Below, in pieces: positions 49,671 to 59,276 of a stretch of 64,000 bases of DNA. Location: the NCBI GenBank assembly GCA_037443785.1, contig JBBINR010000013.1:22646-86645 (forward strand). The letters run 5' to 3'. Origin of the DNA: JAQUOA01 sp037443785 (GTDB taxonomy: Bacteria; Bacteroidota; Ignavibacteria; UBA10030; UBA8401). The notes below the pieces were generated by a model. It was not told the origin of the DNA, ran no database searches, and saw nothing but the letters and a program-made list of their open reading frames with translations. Position 1 is the stretch's first letter, and the number at the start of each line of letters is the position of its first letter. The position numbers and the translations under genes were made by a program.

Positions 49671-50237
49671 ATGAATAAACATCTTTTCATGATTGTGCTG
49701 TTCGCGCTAACTTCCCTTTCACTCGCTGCTACACCTGATAAAATCGAGAACTTTTCTTTAAATGATTTCAATGGCAAGAAAGTATCCCTTTCAGATTTCA
49801 AAGAATCAAAAGCAATTGTGTTAATGTTTATTGCAACTCAGTGTCCTGTTTCGAATGCATATAACGAACGGTACGTTAAATTATACGCGGATTATAACGA
49901 TAAAAGGATTTCATTTGTGGCAATTAATTCCAACAAAGCAGAATCTGTTGACGAAATTAAATCTCATGCCGTTGAACACGGTTTTCAATTCCCAATTTTA
50001 AAAGATGTCGATAATATTATTGCCGATAAACTTGATGCAGAGCGGACACCAGAAATCTTTGTCATTAATCCGTCAACAATGCAGGTTTTGTATCATGGAA
50101 GAATCGATGATTCACCCCGGGAATCAAAAATTACATCACGGAATTTGCGACGGGCACTCGATGAAATTTTGGATGGAAAAGATGTTTCGGTAAAAGAAAC
50201 AAAAGCTTTTGGATGCACGATTAAACGGATAAATTAA
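49671..50237 (+). CDS. Secreted peroxiredoxin-like (redoxin) protein
   Basis: 188 residues. A signal peptide MNKHLFMIVLFALTSLSLAA precedes an AhpC/TSA-type thioredoxin fold: NFSLNDFNGKKVSLSDFK and MFIATQCPVSNAYNERYVKLY. The single active cysteine is in TQCPVS rather than CxxC. A second Cys near the C-terminus (FGCTIKRIN) may be the resolving residue. The pattern of an FxATxCPVS motif plus a C-terminal GC is shared with redoxin-domain proteins of Bacteroidota. AAGGAGG precedes ATG 49671. The stop overlaps the TlpA-like gene (TAATG), so the two thiol proteins are co-produced. Confidence 0.85.
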   Translation: MNKHLFMIVLFALTSLSLAATPDKIENFSLNDFNGKKVSLSDFKESKAIVLMFIATQCPVSNAYNERYVKLYADYNDKRISFVAINSNKAESVDEIKSHAVEHGFQFPILKDVDNIIADKLDAERTPEIFVINPSTMQVLYHGRIDDSPRESKITSRNLRRALDEILDGKDVSVKETKAFGCTIKRIN

Positions 50238-50740
50238 TGCGTTCATATATTTTTATCTCCCTTTTGTGCTCCACTCTGATGGCTCAAGAAAGCAAACTTA
50301 GTGTTCTGCCAATCAAACAGGAACAACTGGAAGAAATTATTTCTCACCGAAATGGAAACGTTCTTTTTCTCAACGTGTGGGCAACATGGTGCACGCCGTG
50401 CGTTGAAGAATTTCCTGATATCGTAAAACTTGCAGATGAATATCAGAGAAAAAACACCGCAGTTGAATTTATTGCCGTGAGCGCTGATTATCCTGATGAA
50501 ATCGATTCTCTCATTCTTCCATTTCTCAAAAAATTTCCTAACATCTCCTTCAAAGTCTTTGTCGCCGATTTTAATTCGATGGATGAATTTATTTCTTCTA
50601 TCGATCAAGAATGGACTGGAGCAGTACCGGCAACCTTTCTTTTTTCTTCTGAGGGAAAAAGAACGAACTTGATGATTGGTCAGCATTCATATGATCAATT
50701 CAAAACTGAGATAGAAAAAATTTTACATTCCTCTAAATAA
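50237..50740 (+). CDS. TlpA-like thioredoxin-fold protein
   Basis: 167 residues. A short signal peptide (MRSYIFISLLCSTLMAQ) precedes NVWATWCTPCVEEFPDIVKL, a W-C-T-P-C redox site typical of TlpA/ResA. It is a periplasmic thiol-disulfide protein, probably reduced via CcdA (42949) and used in cytochrome maturation or repair of the redoxin next door (inference). One-base overlaps at both ends (TAATG) tie it tightly into the operon. The C-terminal ~30 residues, EGKRTNLMIGQHSYDQFKTE, complete the fold. Confidence 0.88.
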   Translation: MRSYIFISLLCSTLMAQESKLSVLPIKQEQLEEIISHRNGNVLFLNVWATWCTPCVEEFPDIVKLADEYQRKNTAVEFIAVSADYPDEIDSLILPFLKKFPNISFKVFVADFNSMDEFISSIDQEWTGAVPATFLFSSEGKRTNLMIGQHSYDQFKTEIEKILHSSK

Positions 50741-52110
50741 TGATAACGTTCCTTCCTCTTGGCGGTGCAAATGATATCGGTGCGTCGTGTTATTACCTGA
50801 ACATTGAAGGCACAGGGATTATTCTTGATTGCGGCACACACCCACGCAAAAAAGGAGCCGATTCTCTCCCTCAATTCAATCTTATTAAAGATGATAATGT
50901 CGATGTCGCGTTAATATCACACGCCCATCAGGATCACATTGAAAGCCTTCCCTATCTTGTCCAACATCATCCGTATATCAGAATTGTTACGACACCGCAA
51001 ACTCGAGCAATTGCAGAACTAACACTTCATAATTCTGTCAACATCATTCGCGAACAGTTACAAGATGAAACACGAATTCGCCCCTATACTCACGATGAAG
51101 TTGATTTGCTCATTCAAAGTATAGAATGGCAGTCATACAATGAAGTATTTGAAATAAAGGGATATCGACATAATAGCGACCAATCAATTTATGCTTCATT
51201 TCACGATGCCGGTCACATTCTCGGTTCGAGTGGAACGCTGATTCGTCACAACGGACGATCGATATTTTACACGGGAGATATTAATCTTGGCCAACAAACT
51301 ATTTTCCCCGGTGCACATCTTCCACAAGAAAAAATTGACGTTTTGATTTTGGAATCGACGCACGGTGCAACTCCAGAGGTGCAGCTTCCGTCTAAAGAAT
51401 CAGAGCAACTTCGGTTCGCCAAAAAAGCGAATCGTATTTTAGGTGAGGGCGGTTCTATTCTTATACCCGTTTTTGCGCTGGGGAAAACGCAGGAAATGCT
51501 AGCAATGATCTGGAAGTTGATGGAACAAGGTACTTTGGCAAAGCATGAAATCTATACGGGGGGCATTGGAAAAAAAATTTCGATTGTGTACGACAAAAAT
51601 AGATTTGTTGTTCCATATAATGATCTGGGACTGATTCTTGGAGATATTCCACAAAATGATCTTTATGACGTTGAACAAATTGACGATATTCTCCGCCGCC
51701 CTTCAATTGTCCTGGCAGGTTCCGGAATGATTATAGAAAACACAATGTCATTTAAACTTGCAAAACGCTGGCTTTCTCACAGCAAATCTGCAATTTTCCC
51801 TGTTGGATATATGGACCAGGAAACTCCCGGATACAGAATTCGACAAGCTTCAAAAGGTGATTTGATTCAATTGACTGACGCTTCAGAACCTCAAAATGTC
51901 CGATGCGATATCGACCAATTCAGATTTTCCGCTCACAGTGGACGCGACGGACTTCTTCGCATTGTCGAACAACTTCGACCGTCGACTATAATTTTAGTGC
52001 ATGGAGAACATTCATCAATAGATTGGATGGGATATTCTATTCTCAATAAATTTCCTAAAACGAAAGTGTACGCCGCGGAAATTGGGAAACAATTAAAATT
52101 ATCCGAATGA
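50740..52110 (+). CDS. MBL-fold nuclease (CPSF/Ysh1-like beta-CASP)
   Basis: 456 residues. The metallo-beta-lactamase core has HAHQDHIESLPYL (HxHxDH), HDAGHILGSSGTL, YTGDINLG and ESTHGA. The beta-CASP domain is indicated by IPVFALGKTQEMLAMIWK, the VLAGSGMIIENTMSFKLAKR motif and the C-terminal ILVHGEHSSIDWMGY (VHG motif). Proteins of this class cleave RNA 3' ends or act as RNase J-like exonucleases. It lacks the KH domains found in archaeal versions. It starts inside the stop of the TlpA-like gene. Confidence 0.9.
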   Translation: MITFLPLGGANDIGASCYYLNIEGTGIILDCGTHPRKKGADSLPQFNLIKDDNVDVALISHAHQDHIESLPYLVQHHPYIRIVTTPQTRAIAELTLHNSVNIIREQLQDETRIRPYTHDEVDLLIQSIEWQSYNEVFEIKGYRHNSDQSIYASFHDAGHILGSSGTLIRHNGRSIFYTGDINLGQQTIFPGAHLPQEKIDVLILESTHGATPEVQLPSKESEQLRFAKKANRILGEGGSILIPVFALGKTQEMLAMIWKLMEQGTLAKHEIYTGGIGKKISIVYDKNRFVVPYNDLGLILGDIPQNDLYDVEQIDDILRRPSIVLAGSGMIIENTMSFKLAKRWLSHSKSAIFPVGYMDQETPGYRIRQASKGDLIQLTDASEPQNVRCDIDQFRFSAHSGRDGLLRIVEQLRPSTIILVHGEHSSIDWMGYSILNKFPKTKVYAAEIGKQLKLSE

Positions 52111-52199
52111 AGATTCAGCCATATTATTCTTTCTCCATTTTTTTGTATCTTTCACTAACGAAAGAACCTCAGATTATACTGAGAGAGGTTGAGAAACTT

Positions 52200-53513
52200 A
52201 TGCATAAAAAATTTCCTTTAGTTATTTTCCTTTTTGTTGGCTTGATTGCGAATGCTCAGGAGCGTATTCAGCGGGAACGAACATTTGGTGAGCCTGTTTT
52301 TGTTGAAGCGCACACTCTCAATACGGAATCCGATTCGGTCAATGCCATTGTGCTTTTCAGGATACGAAAGGATACTTTTGTGTTCTCACGACAAAGTGAA
52401 AAAATGTCGTCAGATTTTTATGGCCACGGCAGCATCGTTGTAGAAATTCTTGATTCAATAGGAAATTCCGTCGCCAGAGATATTAAAGAACTAAACCTTG
52501 TTTCAAAAGACAATACGGCACAATTTCTTCGAAATCAATATGTTCAAACACTTTCATCATTTCATCTATTGCCCGGGAAATATGCCGCTTTGATTCAAAT
52601 TGAAGATAAGGACTCTCAACGACAATTCCCCGACATTCGTAAGTCTATTCTAGTTGATCGGCGAAACAATATCAGTCGTTCGGACGCTATTCCGGTAAAA
52701 GTTCCGGTAAAGGAAAATCAGCTTGAATGTTATAATCTTGGAGGGGATGCTTTATTTTCAGAAAATTTCGGCCTTGCAATTTTATTCAACCACACTCTTA
52801 ATGAAAGCAAGATCGTGTATTCATTGCAGCGAACCTCTACGGATGATTCGGAAGATGAAAACACAGAAATTATTTTTAAAGATACGACAGTGGATACGCA
52901 AATTTTTAATCATCACACCTTAACGTTTAGTGAAATCGATAATAGTATTGCCCTTTCATTAATTCCAAGCGATTCTTTTTCAGTGGCGATTGTGCCGATT
53001 CCTGGAACAAGATTGAAACAAGGACAATACGAAATTTCCATTCGGCTGCAGGATTCTTCACGCATAACGACTCAGTTTAAAACACGATGGCTTGATATGC
53101 CGTTAACGTTGACTGATCTCGATTTGGCAACCCTGCCGCTGCAATATATTATGACAGAAGATGAATACTTGGTACTGCGAAAGGGTAACCGGACAGACCG
53201 AATTGCAAAGTTTGATGAGTTCTGGAATAAGAAAGATCCGACACAAGGAACCGCCTTCAACGAAATGCTTGCAGAATTTTACAAACGAACAGATATTGCA
53301 ACGGTTTCATTTCGTACATTAAAGGAGCAAAATGGAACGATGACTGACCGTGGAAAGATTTTTATCTTGTATGGCAAACCTACGACGACGGATAGAGTTC
53401 TAAAGCCGGGCGAGACACCGAAAGAAGTGTGGAAATATTCTACTTTAAATAAAACATTCATCTTTGAAGATCCCAGTAAGCAGGGAAATTATAAGTTAGT
53501 TGAAAGTAAATGA
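52200..53513 (+). CDS. GWxTD domain secreted protein
   Basis: 437 residues from ATG 52200, chosen for the signal peptide MHKKFPLVIFLFVGLIANAQ; an ATG 31 codons upstream (52107) overlaps the nuclease gene by ATGA and is the alternative. The middle is beta-rich. The C-terminal ~120 residues carry the GWxTD domain pattern: FDEFWNKKDPTQGTAFNEML..., then MTDRGKIFILYGKPTTTDRV and KEVWKYSTLNKTFIFED. The domain is found in Bacteroidota-Acidobacteria secreted proteins of unknown role. AGGTTGAGAAAC precedes ATG 52200. It overlaps pdxA by ATGA. Confidence 0.87.
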   Translation: MHKKFPLVIFLFVGLIANAQERIQRERTFGEPVFVEAHTLNTESDSVNAIVLFRIRKDTFVFSRQSEKMSSDFYGHGSIVVEILDSIGNSVARDIKELNLVSKDNTAQFLRNQYVQTLSSFHLLPGKYAALIQIEDKDSQRQFPDIRKSILVDRRNNISRSDAIPVKVPVKENQLECYNLGGDALFSENFGLAILFNHTLNESKIVYSLQRTSTDDSEDENTEIIFKDTTVDTQIFNHHTLTFSEIDNSIALSLIPSDSFSVAIVPIPGTRLKQGQYEISIRLQDSSRITTQFKTRWLDMPLTLTDLDLATLPLQYIMTEDEYLVLRKGNRTDRIAKFDEFWNKKDPTQGTAFNEMLAEFYKRTDIATVSFRTLKEQNGTMTDRGKIFILYGKPTTTDRVLKPGETPKEVWKYSTLNKTFIFEDPSKQGNYKLVESK

Positions 53514-54502
53514 AACCAGTAATAGCGATCACTCTCGGAGATTTTAACGGCATCGGCCCCGAAGTTATTTTAAAAAGCATTATTTCACCGAGTATTAAAG
53601 GCTCATTCAGTCCAATTCTCGTTGGTTCGTTTGACATTTTTTCTTTTTATGCAAAAAAGTTTAAGATAAAGATTTCGTTAAAATCAATTACAGATTTTTC
53701 AACTCCACTCAAGGGAAATGAAATTCCCGTTATCACTGTCCATTCTGCCACATCAAAAAATATTTCACTTGGCTCTCTTGCACGGAATGCCGGAATGTGT
53801 GCCGGACTTTCAATTGAAAAAGCGGCATTGCTCTGTCTTCAGCATAAAGTTTCAGCCATGGTAACGGCGCCCGTTTCTAAAAAAGCGCTGCATCTCGCGG
53901 GATATAATTTCCCGGGACAAACCGAAATGCTGACAACCTTTACTCGGTCGGAACATGTCACGATGATGTTGATGAGTACGTCAATGCGCGTTGCACTTGC
54001 CACTGTCCACATACCGATAAAAAATGTTTCTAAGAATCTGACGACCCAAAACATTGTGGAACAGTTGATAACAGTTCAGGCTTCGTTGAAAAAAGATTTT
54101 GGCATCAACTCACCCTCAATCGCAGTGCTGGGATTAAATCCACACGCAGGTGAAAATGGAGAAATTGGGATTGAAGAAAAAGCAATTATTGTTCCTGCTA
54201 TCGCAAAAGCAAAACAAAAGAAGATCAACGTTTCAGGTCCTTTTCCAGCTGACGGCTTTTTTGCACTATATGATCCAAAAAAATATGACGCGATATTGGC
54301 AATGTATCACGATCAAGGTTTGATTCCTTTAAAGATGACCGGGTTTGATGAAGGGGTTAATTTTTCAGCTGGTTTGAAAATTATTCGAACTTCACCAGAT
54401 CATGGAACAGCATTTGATATTGCCGGAAAAGGAATCGCAAATCCCGGCAGTACGATTTCTGCAATTCAAACAGCAATAGCAATCGCAAAACGATGGAAGT
54501 AA
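53510..54502 (+). CDS. pdxA: 4-hydroxythreonine-4-phosphate dehydrogenase
   Basis: 330 residues. MKPVIAITLGDFNGIGPEVI (GDxxGIGPE), VTAPVSKKALHLAGYNFPGQTEML, LGLNPHAGENGEIGIEE, and AMYHDQGLIPLKM then FSAGLKIIRTSPDHGTAFDI are standard PdxA motifs with zinc-binding His residues. It acts in pyridoxal phosphate synthesis by the DXP-dependent route. Overlap with the GWxTD gene by ATGA and 1 nt to ftsE place it in the long operon. Confidence 0.95.
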   Translation: MKPVIAITLGDFNGIGPEVILKSIISPSIKGSFSPILVGSFDIFSFYAKKFKIKISLKSITDFSTPLKGNEIPVITVHSATSKNISLGSLARNAGMCAGLSIEKAALLCLQHKVSAMVTAPVSKKALHLAGYNFPGQTEMLTTFTRSEHVTMMLMSTSMRVALATVHIPIKNVSKNLTTQNIVEQLITVQASLKKDFGINSPSIAVLGLNPHAGENGEIGIEEKAIIVPAIAKAKQKKINVSGPFPADGFFALYDPKKYDAILAMYHDQGLIPLKMTGFDEGVNFSAGLKIIRTSPDHGTAFDIAGKGIANPGSTISAIQTAIAIAKRWK

Positions 54503-54503
54503 T

Positions 54504-55172
54504 ATGATAGTTCAGCTTGATAATGTTCGAATTCGCCACGACCACCAAACGGTTCTTTCCGACGTCACTCTTGAAATTAATAACGGAGAATTTGTTTATC
54601 TCGTTGGTGAATCAGGAGCGGGAAAAAGCAGCCTGCTTCGGTTAGTGTATATGGATTTAAAGCCGGCTAATGGTGAAGTAACCGTAGGAGAATATTCGTC
54701 ACGAACAATTACATCAAAGCAAATTCCTTATTTACGCAGAAAACTCGGTGTAATCTTTCAGGACTTCAAATTGCTTGAAGATAGAAATGTTTACGACAAT
54801 GTCGCGTTTGCGCTTCATGTTACAAGCGTAAAATCTGATGAAATCAAAAAGCGTGTGTTGACTGTGTTGACGCGAGTTGGATTGGGACACAAGCGAAACG
54901 CAATGCCGCATCAATTATCAGGCGGCGAACAACAGCGCGTATGTATTGCTCGTGCATTGGTGAACGAACCATTCTTAATTCTGGCCGATGAACCGACAGG
55001 AAACCTCGATCCGGGGACTTCACTCGAAATTCTCAAATTGCTGTTGGAAATCAACATGAAAGGAACGGCAATGTTGATGACAACCCATAATTACGATCTT
55101 GTTCGGAAAGCACAAGGAAGAATTTTGCAGATTAAGGATGGATCAATACGGGAAGTGCAATTGAAGCAATAG
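54504..55172 (+). CDS. ftsE: FtsE-like ABC transporter ATPase
   Basis: 222 residues. Walker A GESGAGKSSLLRL, a Q-loop in VIFQDFKLLEDRNVYDNVAF, signature LSGGEQQRVCIARAL, Walker B ILADEPTGNLD and an H-loop TTHNYDLV. The sequence FQDFKLLEDRNVYDNVAFAL is characteristic of FtsE, the cell-division ATPase that with FtsX drives septal peptidoglycan hydrolysis. No ftsX follows; the next gene is convergent, so the partner must lie elsewhere. It ends the plus-strand run. Confidence 0.9.
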   Translation: MIVQLDNVRIRHDHQTVLSDVTLEINNGEFVYLVGESGAGKSSLLRLVYMDLKPANGEVTVGEYSSRTITSKQIPYLRRKLGVIFQDFKLLEDRNVYDNVAFALHVTSVKSDEIKKRVLTVLTRVGLGHKRNAMPHQLSGGEQQRVCIARALVNEPFLILADEPTGNLDPGTSLEILKLLLEINMKGTAMLMTTHNYDLVRKAQGRILQIKDGSIREVQLKQ

Positions 55173-55185
55173 CACATAATCCTTT

Positions 55186-55422
55186 TTAGCTTACTTGTTC
55201 TACTCTTTTTATTTCAGGAATATCTCTAAGGAGCTTGCGCTCAATACCCGCACGCAACGTCATGCGGGACATTGGACATGAGACACAGGCACCAGTCAGT
55301 TTCACTTCAACAAAACCATCGTCACGAACACGAACCAATTCTACGTCTCCCCCATCGATTTGCAGATAGGGACGAATAGAATTAAGTGCTTGTCGAACTT
55401 TTTCCGTTGTTGTCATTGTCAT
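55186..55422 (-). CDS. NifU C-terminal-type Fe-S scaffold protein
   Basis: 78 residues. The NifU scaffold motif is LTGACVSCPMSRMTLRAGIE (CxxC), preceded by IRPYLQIDGGDVELV. It assembles and transfers iron-sulfur clusters. It follows mrp by 4 nt, so the two, both linked to Fe-S cluster delivery, form an operon. Note it is convergent with ftsE, with 13 nt between them and no clear terminator. Confidence 0.92.
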   Translation of the reverse strand: MTMTTTEKVRQALNSIRPYLQIDGGDVELVRVRDDGFVEVKLTGACVSCPMSRMTLRAGIERKLLRDIPEIKRVEQVS

Positions 55423-55426
55423 TCAA

Positions 55427-56509
55427 TTAGCCAAGTGAAATTTCAATCGGTACAGATTGTGCAGAAAGGTTTTTAATACTAATCTGCGCGGCAAGATTAC
55501 GGGCAATAGTGAAAAATATTTTTGCAGCATCTCCTTCCGGTTCTGCATCAACAATAGGACGTCCGGCATCGCCCCCTTTTCGTATCTTTGTATAGATTGG
55601 AATTTCTCCGAGAAAAGGGACTTTGAATTCATCCGAAACCCGCTTCCCACCGCCGTTATCAAAAATATCTTCACGCTCACCGCTCGCACTGACAAAGTAA
55701 CTCATATTTTCAACGACACCGAAAATTGGAACATTGACTTTTTGAAACATCGCCATTCCCCTTCGCGCATCCGCCAGCGACATTTCCTGCGGCGTGGTTA
55801 CAATAACAGATCCGCTCAACGGAATTTGCTGGACAAGCGTTAACTGAATATCGCCGGTTCCGGGAGGAAGATCAAATATGAGATAATCCAACTCACCCCA
55901 ATCAACATCCGTAAGAAACTGCTTCACGGCACCGCTCGCCATTGGACCTCGCCAGATAATTGCCTGCGTCGAGTCAATCAAGAGGCCGATCGACATCACC
56001 TTCACATTGTATTTTTCAAGCGGCACTAATTTTTGATTGCGAAGCTGTGGTTTTTCATTGATGTTGAACATCAACGGAATACTCGGGCCATAAATATCAC
56101 AATCGACCAAACCAACTTTAGCGCCTTCGCGAGCAAGAGCAACAGCTAAATTCGCCGCAACGGTCGATTTGCCAACGCCCCCTTTTCCGCTTGCCACTGC
56201 AATGGTATTCTTTACCCCGGTAAGAATCGGAGCTTGCGCCATCGATGATCGCTGTGTAACACTCGCCGTCATTGTTGCTGTAACATTTTTTATCTCTCGA
56301 AATGTTTTCTTGATAATCTGTTCCGCCTGCGCTTTCATATCATCTTTCACAGGACATGCCGGCGTTGTTAATTGGATCGTAAAAGAAACATCCGATCCAT
56401 TGATTTTTATATCTTTCACAAAATTTAAAGTAACAATATCCCTGTTCAGATCGGGATCTTTTACTGCGCGTAATGCATTCAACACTGCCTCTGCCGTCAA
56501 TTGACTCAT
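55427..56509 (-). CDS. mrp: Mrp/NBP35-family Fe-S carrier ATPase
   Basis: 360 residues. An N-terminal MIP18/DUF59 domain (LTAEAVLNALRAVKDPDLNR...QLTTPACPVKDDMK) is fused to the P-loop ATPase: deviant Walker A ASGKGGVGKSTVAANLAVAL, DCDIYGPSIPLMFN, IIWRGPMASGAVKQF and DLPPGTGDIQLTLVQ. This is the standard two-domain ApbC/Mrp. One feature to note: the CxxC near the C-terminus of many Mrp proteins (VENMSYFxC) is not present here; the region reads VVENMSYFVSASGERED. Start ATG 56509. It is co-transcribed with the NifU gene. Confidence 0.9.
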   Translation of the reverse strand: MSQLTAEAVLNALRAVKDPDLNRDIVTLNFVKDIKINGSDVSFTIQLTTPACPVKDDMKAQAEQIIKKTFREIKNVTATMTASVTQRSSMAQAPILTGVKNTIAVASGKGGVGKSTVAANLAVALAREGAKVGLVDCDIYGPSIPLMFNINEKPQLRNQKLVPLEKYNVKVMSIGLLIDSTQAIIWRGPMASGAVKQFLTDVDWGELDYLIFDLPPGTGDIQLTLVQQIPLSGSVIVTTPQEMSLADARRGMAMFQKVNVPIFGVVENMSYFVSASGEREDIFDNGGGKRVSDEFKVPFLGEIPIYTKIRKGGDAGRPIVDAEPEGDAAKIFFTIARNLAAQISIKNLSAQSVPIEISLG

Positions 56510-56527
56510 CGATTCATTCCTTTTTTT

Positions 56528-58381
56528 CTATTGATTCAAATTTTCATGCTTTAACCATTCACCCACCCATTCTGCTTGGCGGATCACAGGTGGGACGGCC
56601 ACAATTCTCCCGCCAAAACCAATCTGTCGCCATGTAAACATACTTGTCGTTGTTGTTTGAGTGCGGCGTAAATTTTCTTCATTTAAAGTAACACCGTATT
56701 TCTTCGCTAATGTTCCCAGATATTTATTAAGAACTTGCTGCTTCTTTTCTTGCAAAACTTTTTGCTCAATTTGACGCTTCGTTTCCGAAAAATTTGCGCG
56801 CAGGGAATCATCAATAATTTTACGCTCGCTCACTTGAAAGAGGGTAAATCCTTCTTTGACCTTCCAGGGACCTTCTAATTCGCCGATCTTTGAACTTGCC
56901 GCAAACATTCCAAGCTCACCCCATTGAGCGACATTGATGAAATCAGATTCACCTCCGTTTTTAGCCCATTCTTTCCGTTTTGAAAACTGCTTTGCCAGCG
57001 TGCTAAAATCTTCACCTTTTGTAAGTCGCGCACGAAGTTTTGTGCCCAGCGAAATACTATCGACAAGAATTTCTCGAAGTTTCACCATCACCGTTGCACC
57101 ATAGAGAAGCGGAGCTTTGCGGTATTCCTGATCAATGTCATTATCAGCAACACTTACCGTATCAGCAATGCGATGAGCAAGCAAACTTTCTTTGCGATTA
57201 TCCATCCACGTTGCAATATCATGACGAACATTTTCAGTTTGATTTAAATTTCTCTTAAACCCTTCCCGCGATAACAATTCATTCTGAATCACCGTCTTAA
57301 GATGATAATTCAATACCCGCTGAACAGCATCCGTCGACAAATTCGGGAACATCAATGGATCATCTTGTAATCCGATGAGAACTTGTCCAAGCGTCATTGG
57401 TTCAGTATTTGCAATGGAAATAAAATTGTCATTCAATCGATCTGATAATTTTCTTCCCAGTTCAATGAAGACTGAAACAGAAACGTTGTAACCATTCTTT
57501 GTTTTGTATGCATTTGAATCTGCACGCAAAATATGAGCAATCGAATCCGTTACCGCCATAAAAATTTCGGGATTTGCCTCAGCTTTCTGAGAGCCTGTAA
57601 CCGAAGCAAATGCTTTAGCGGCAAGTGTATCTTCTTTTCGAGAACGAATAATTTTTTGTACTGCTTGAAATTGGTCCGGCACTGAAAGTTTTGCGTACTG
57701 CTCGTTCGTATATCCTTTCAAGAAATGCACCACGACCCATCCGTAAGACGGCGATTGAAATGGCTTTGAAACACTATCCTTACTCATGGTATAAACAGCA
57801 TTCTCCAGCGCGAGATCGAATTGGCCAAAGTTGACTTGGAGTGTATCAATCGGCACATAGAGGATATCCTTTAACGAATGAAGCGTTCTGTTTTTTTCTT
57901 TACTGCGCACTACTTTTTTATATAATTGTTCACCATCATCCTGAGATAATACTCCGAGTATTTCAACTTGTATCTCAAATGCAAAACGCGTAAGACCTTT
58001 TTGAATTTCATTTTGAGAAATCGAAATCTTCGGAAACACTTCTCTTTTATAAAGTTCATCACGAACAAAAAGCCGTTCTAAATTATATTGCATGCTTATC
58101 GACGTCGAATCAGTGCCGATATTTTGATTGGACGCTTCCATTGCCAATAGTTTTTCGGCAACAAGCGAATACAGAAATTCTTTTTTCGTCAATTCCATTC
58201 TGGAATGTAATTCTTTTTTTGGCCACGGCATCAGTTCAAACCGTTCAAGAAAATCTTTTGCAGTGATAACCTGTTTGCCGATCGTGGCAACGGTATCGGT
58301 AGGCAATTCTCTATTTTGATATCCAAATTGCGATGCGCAGAGTTGAATACCGATAAATGCTGCAATAATAAAATTTCTCAT
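56528..58381 (-). CDS. SurA-like periplasmic chaperone / PpiC-type peptidyl-prolyl isomerase
   Basis: 617 residues. A signal peptide (MRNFIIAAFIGIQLCASQ) leads into an N-terminal SurA_N-like helical region with VATIGKQVITAKDFLERF. A long helical middle follows, then a parvulin-type domain at about 430-535: KLREILVDSISLGTKLRARL, FSTLAKQFSKRKEWAKNGGE, and LEGPWKVKEGFTLFQVSERK. Such proteins fold outer-membrane barrels. The last ~70 residues (YGVTLNEENLRRTQT...) form a tail. Stop and start overlap with purC by ATGA. Confidence 0.82.
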   Translation of the reverse strand: MRNFIIAAFIGIQLCASQFGYQNRELPTDTVATIGKQVITAKDFLERFELMPWPKKELHSRMELTKKEFLYSLVAEKLLAMEASNQNIGTDSTSISMQYNLERLFVRDELYKREVFPKISISQNEIQKGLTRFAFEIQVEILGVLSQDDGEQLYKKVVRSKEKNRTLHSLKDILYVPIDTLQVNFGQFDLALENAVYTMSKDSVSKPFQSPSYGWVVVHFLKGYTNEQYAKLSVPDQFQAVQKIIRSRKEDTLAAKAFASVTGSQKAEANPEIFMAVTDSIAHILRADSNAYKTKNGYNVSVSVFIELGRKLSDRLNDNFISIANTEPMTLGQVLIGLQDDPLMFPNLSTDAVQRVLNYHLKTVIQNELLSREGFKRNLNQTENVRHDIATWMDNRKESLLAHRIADTVSVADNDIDQEYRKAPLLYGATVMVKLREILVDSISLGTKLRARLTKGEDFSTLAKQFSKRKEWAKNGGESDFINVAQWGELGMFAASSKIGELEGPWKVKEGFTLFQVSERKIIDDSLRANFSETKRQIEQKVLQEKKQQVLNKYLGTLAKKYGVTLNEENLRRTQTTTTSMFTWRQIGFGGRIVAVPPVIRQAEWVGEWLKHENLNQ

Positions 58382-59268
58382 TCTACACTTTTCCCCGTCA
58401 ATTCTCGTACTGCTTGTTTGTACAAATCGGATGTTTTGTTGATGATACTTTCCGGCATGAATGGTCCGGGCGGTTTTTTATTGAAGTTGATTGAGAGAAG
58501 ATAATCTCGAACAAACTGTTTGTCATAACTATTTTGCGCTTTCCCTGGTTTGTAGGTTGCTTTAGGCCAAAAGCGCGATGAATCAGGAGTCAACAATTCA
58601 TCAATGAGGACTAACTTGCCGTTGGCGACTCCAAATTCCATTTTCGTATCGGCAATAATGATACCTTTCGATTCAGCAATCTCAGACGCCCTCCTAAAGA
58701 TTCTTATTGCAACATCTTTCACTTGCTCGCTAATTTCATTTCCTTCACGCTGTTTCATCACTTCAAACGAAATATTTTCGTCATGAACCCCTATCTCTGC
58801 CTTCGTCGAAGGAGTGAAGATAATTTGCGGCAATTTATCGCTTTCAACCAAACCTGCAGGAAGCTTCACTCCACAAATTGAACCAGTCTGTTGATAATCG
58901 GTCCAGCCTGAACCCGAAATATATCCTCGCACGATACATTCAACCGAAAGCGGTTTTGTCTTTTTAACAAGCATGCTTCTTCCGCGGAGCTGTTCGCGGT
59001 ACCGCTTGCACTCGGCAGGAAAATCTTCAACATTGACCGAGACAACATGGTTTTGAATAATATCTTTCGTTTGTTCAAACCAGAACGCAGAAATTTGCGT
59101 TAAGACTTTACCTTTGAACGGAATGCCTTGCGGCATCACAACATCAAACGCCGACAGCCGATCCGTTGCAACAAAAAGTAAATACTCTCCGACTTCATAA
59201 ATATCTCTGACTTTTCCTTTTTTAAGGAATTTCAAATCAGAAAATTTTGTTTCAGTTAGGATTTCCAT
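58378..59268 (-). CDS. purC: Phosphoribosylaminoimidazole-succinocarboxamide synthase
   Basis: 296 residues from ATG 59268; an ATG seven codons upstream would overlap aat and is less likely. Motifs: KGKVRDIYEVGEYLLFVATDR, LSAFDVVMPQGIPFKG, VECIVRGYISGSGW and IIADTKMEFGV for the SAICAR synthetase fold, with DELLTPDSSRFWP near the end. It condenses CAIR and aspartate in purine synthesis. The ~300-residue length matches the yeast/Bacteroidota-type PurC. It overlaps the SurA-like gene by ATGA. Confidence 0.95.
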   Translation of the reverse strand: MEILTETKFSDLKFLKKGKVRDIYEVGEYLLFVATDRLSAFDVVMPQGIPFKGKVLTQISAFWFEQTKDIIQNHVVSVNVEDFPAECKRYREQLRGRSMLVKKTKPLSVECIVRGYISGSGWTDYQQTGSICGVKLPAGLVESDKLPQIIFTPSTKAEIGVHDENISFEVMKQREGNEISEQVKDVAIRIFRRASEIAESKGIIIADTKMEFGVANGKLVLIDELLTPDSSRFWPKATYKPGKAQNSYDKQFVRDYLLSINFNKKPPGPFMPESIINKTSDLYKQAVRELTGKSVE

Positions 59269-59276
59269 AGTCGCAT

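Noticed and set aside
52107..52199. Upstream start for the GWxTD protein overlapping the nuclease gene
   Set aside because: It would bury the signal peptide 31 residues inside the protein; ATG 52200 gives a normal exported protein with a ribosome site.
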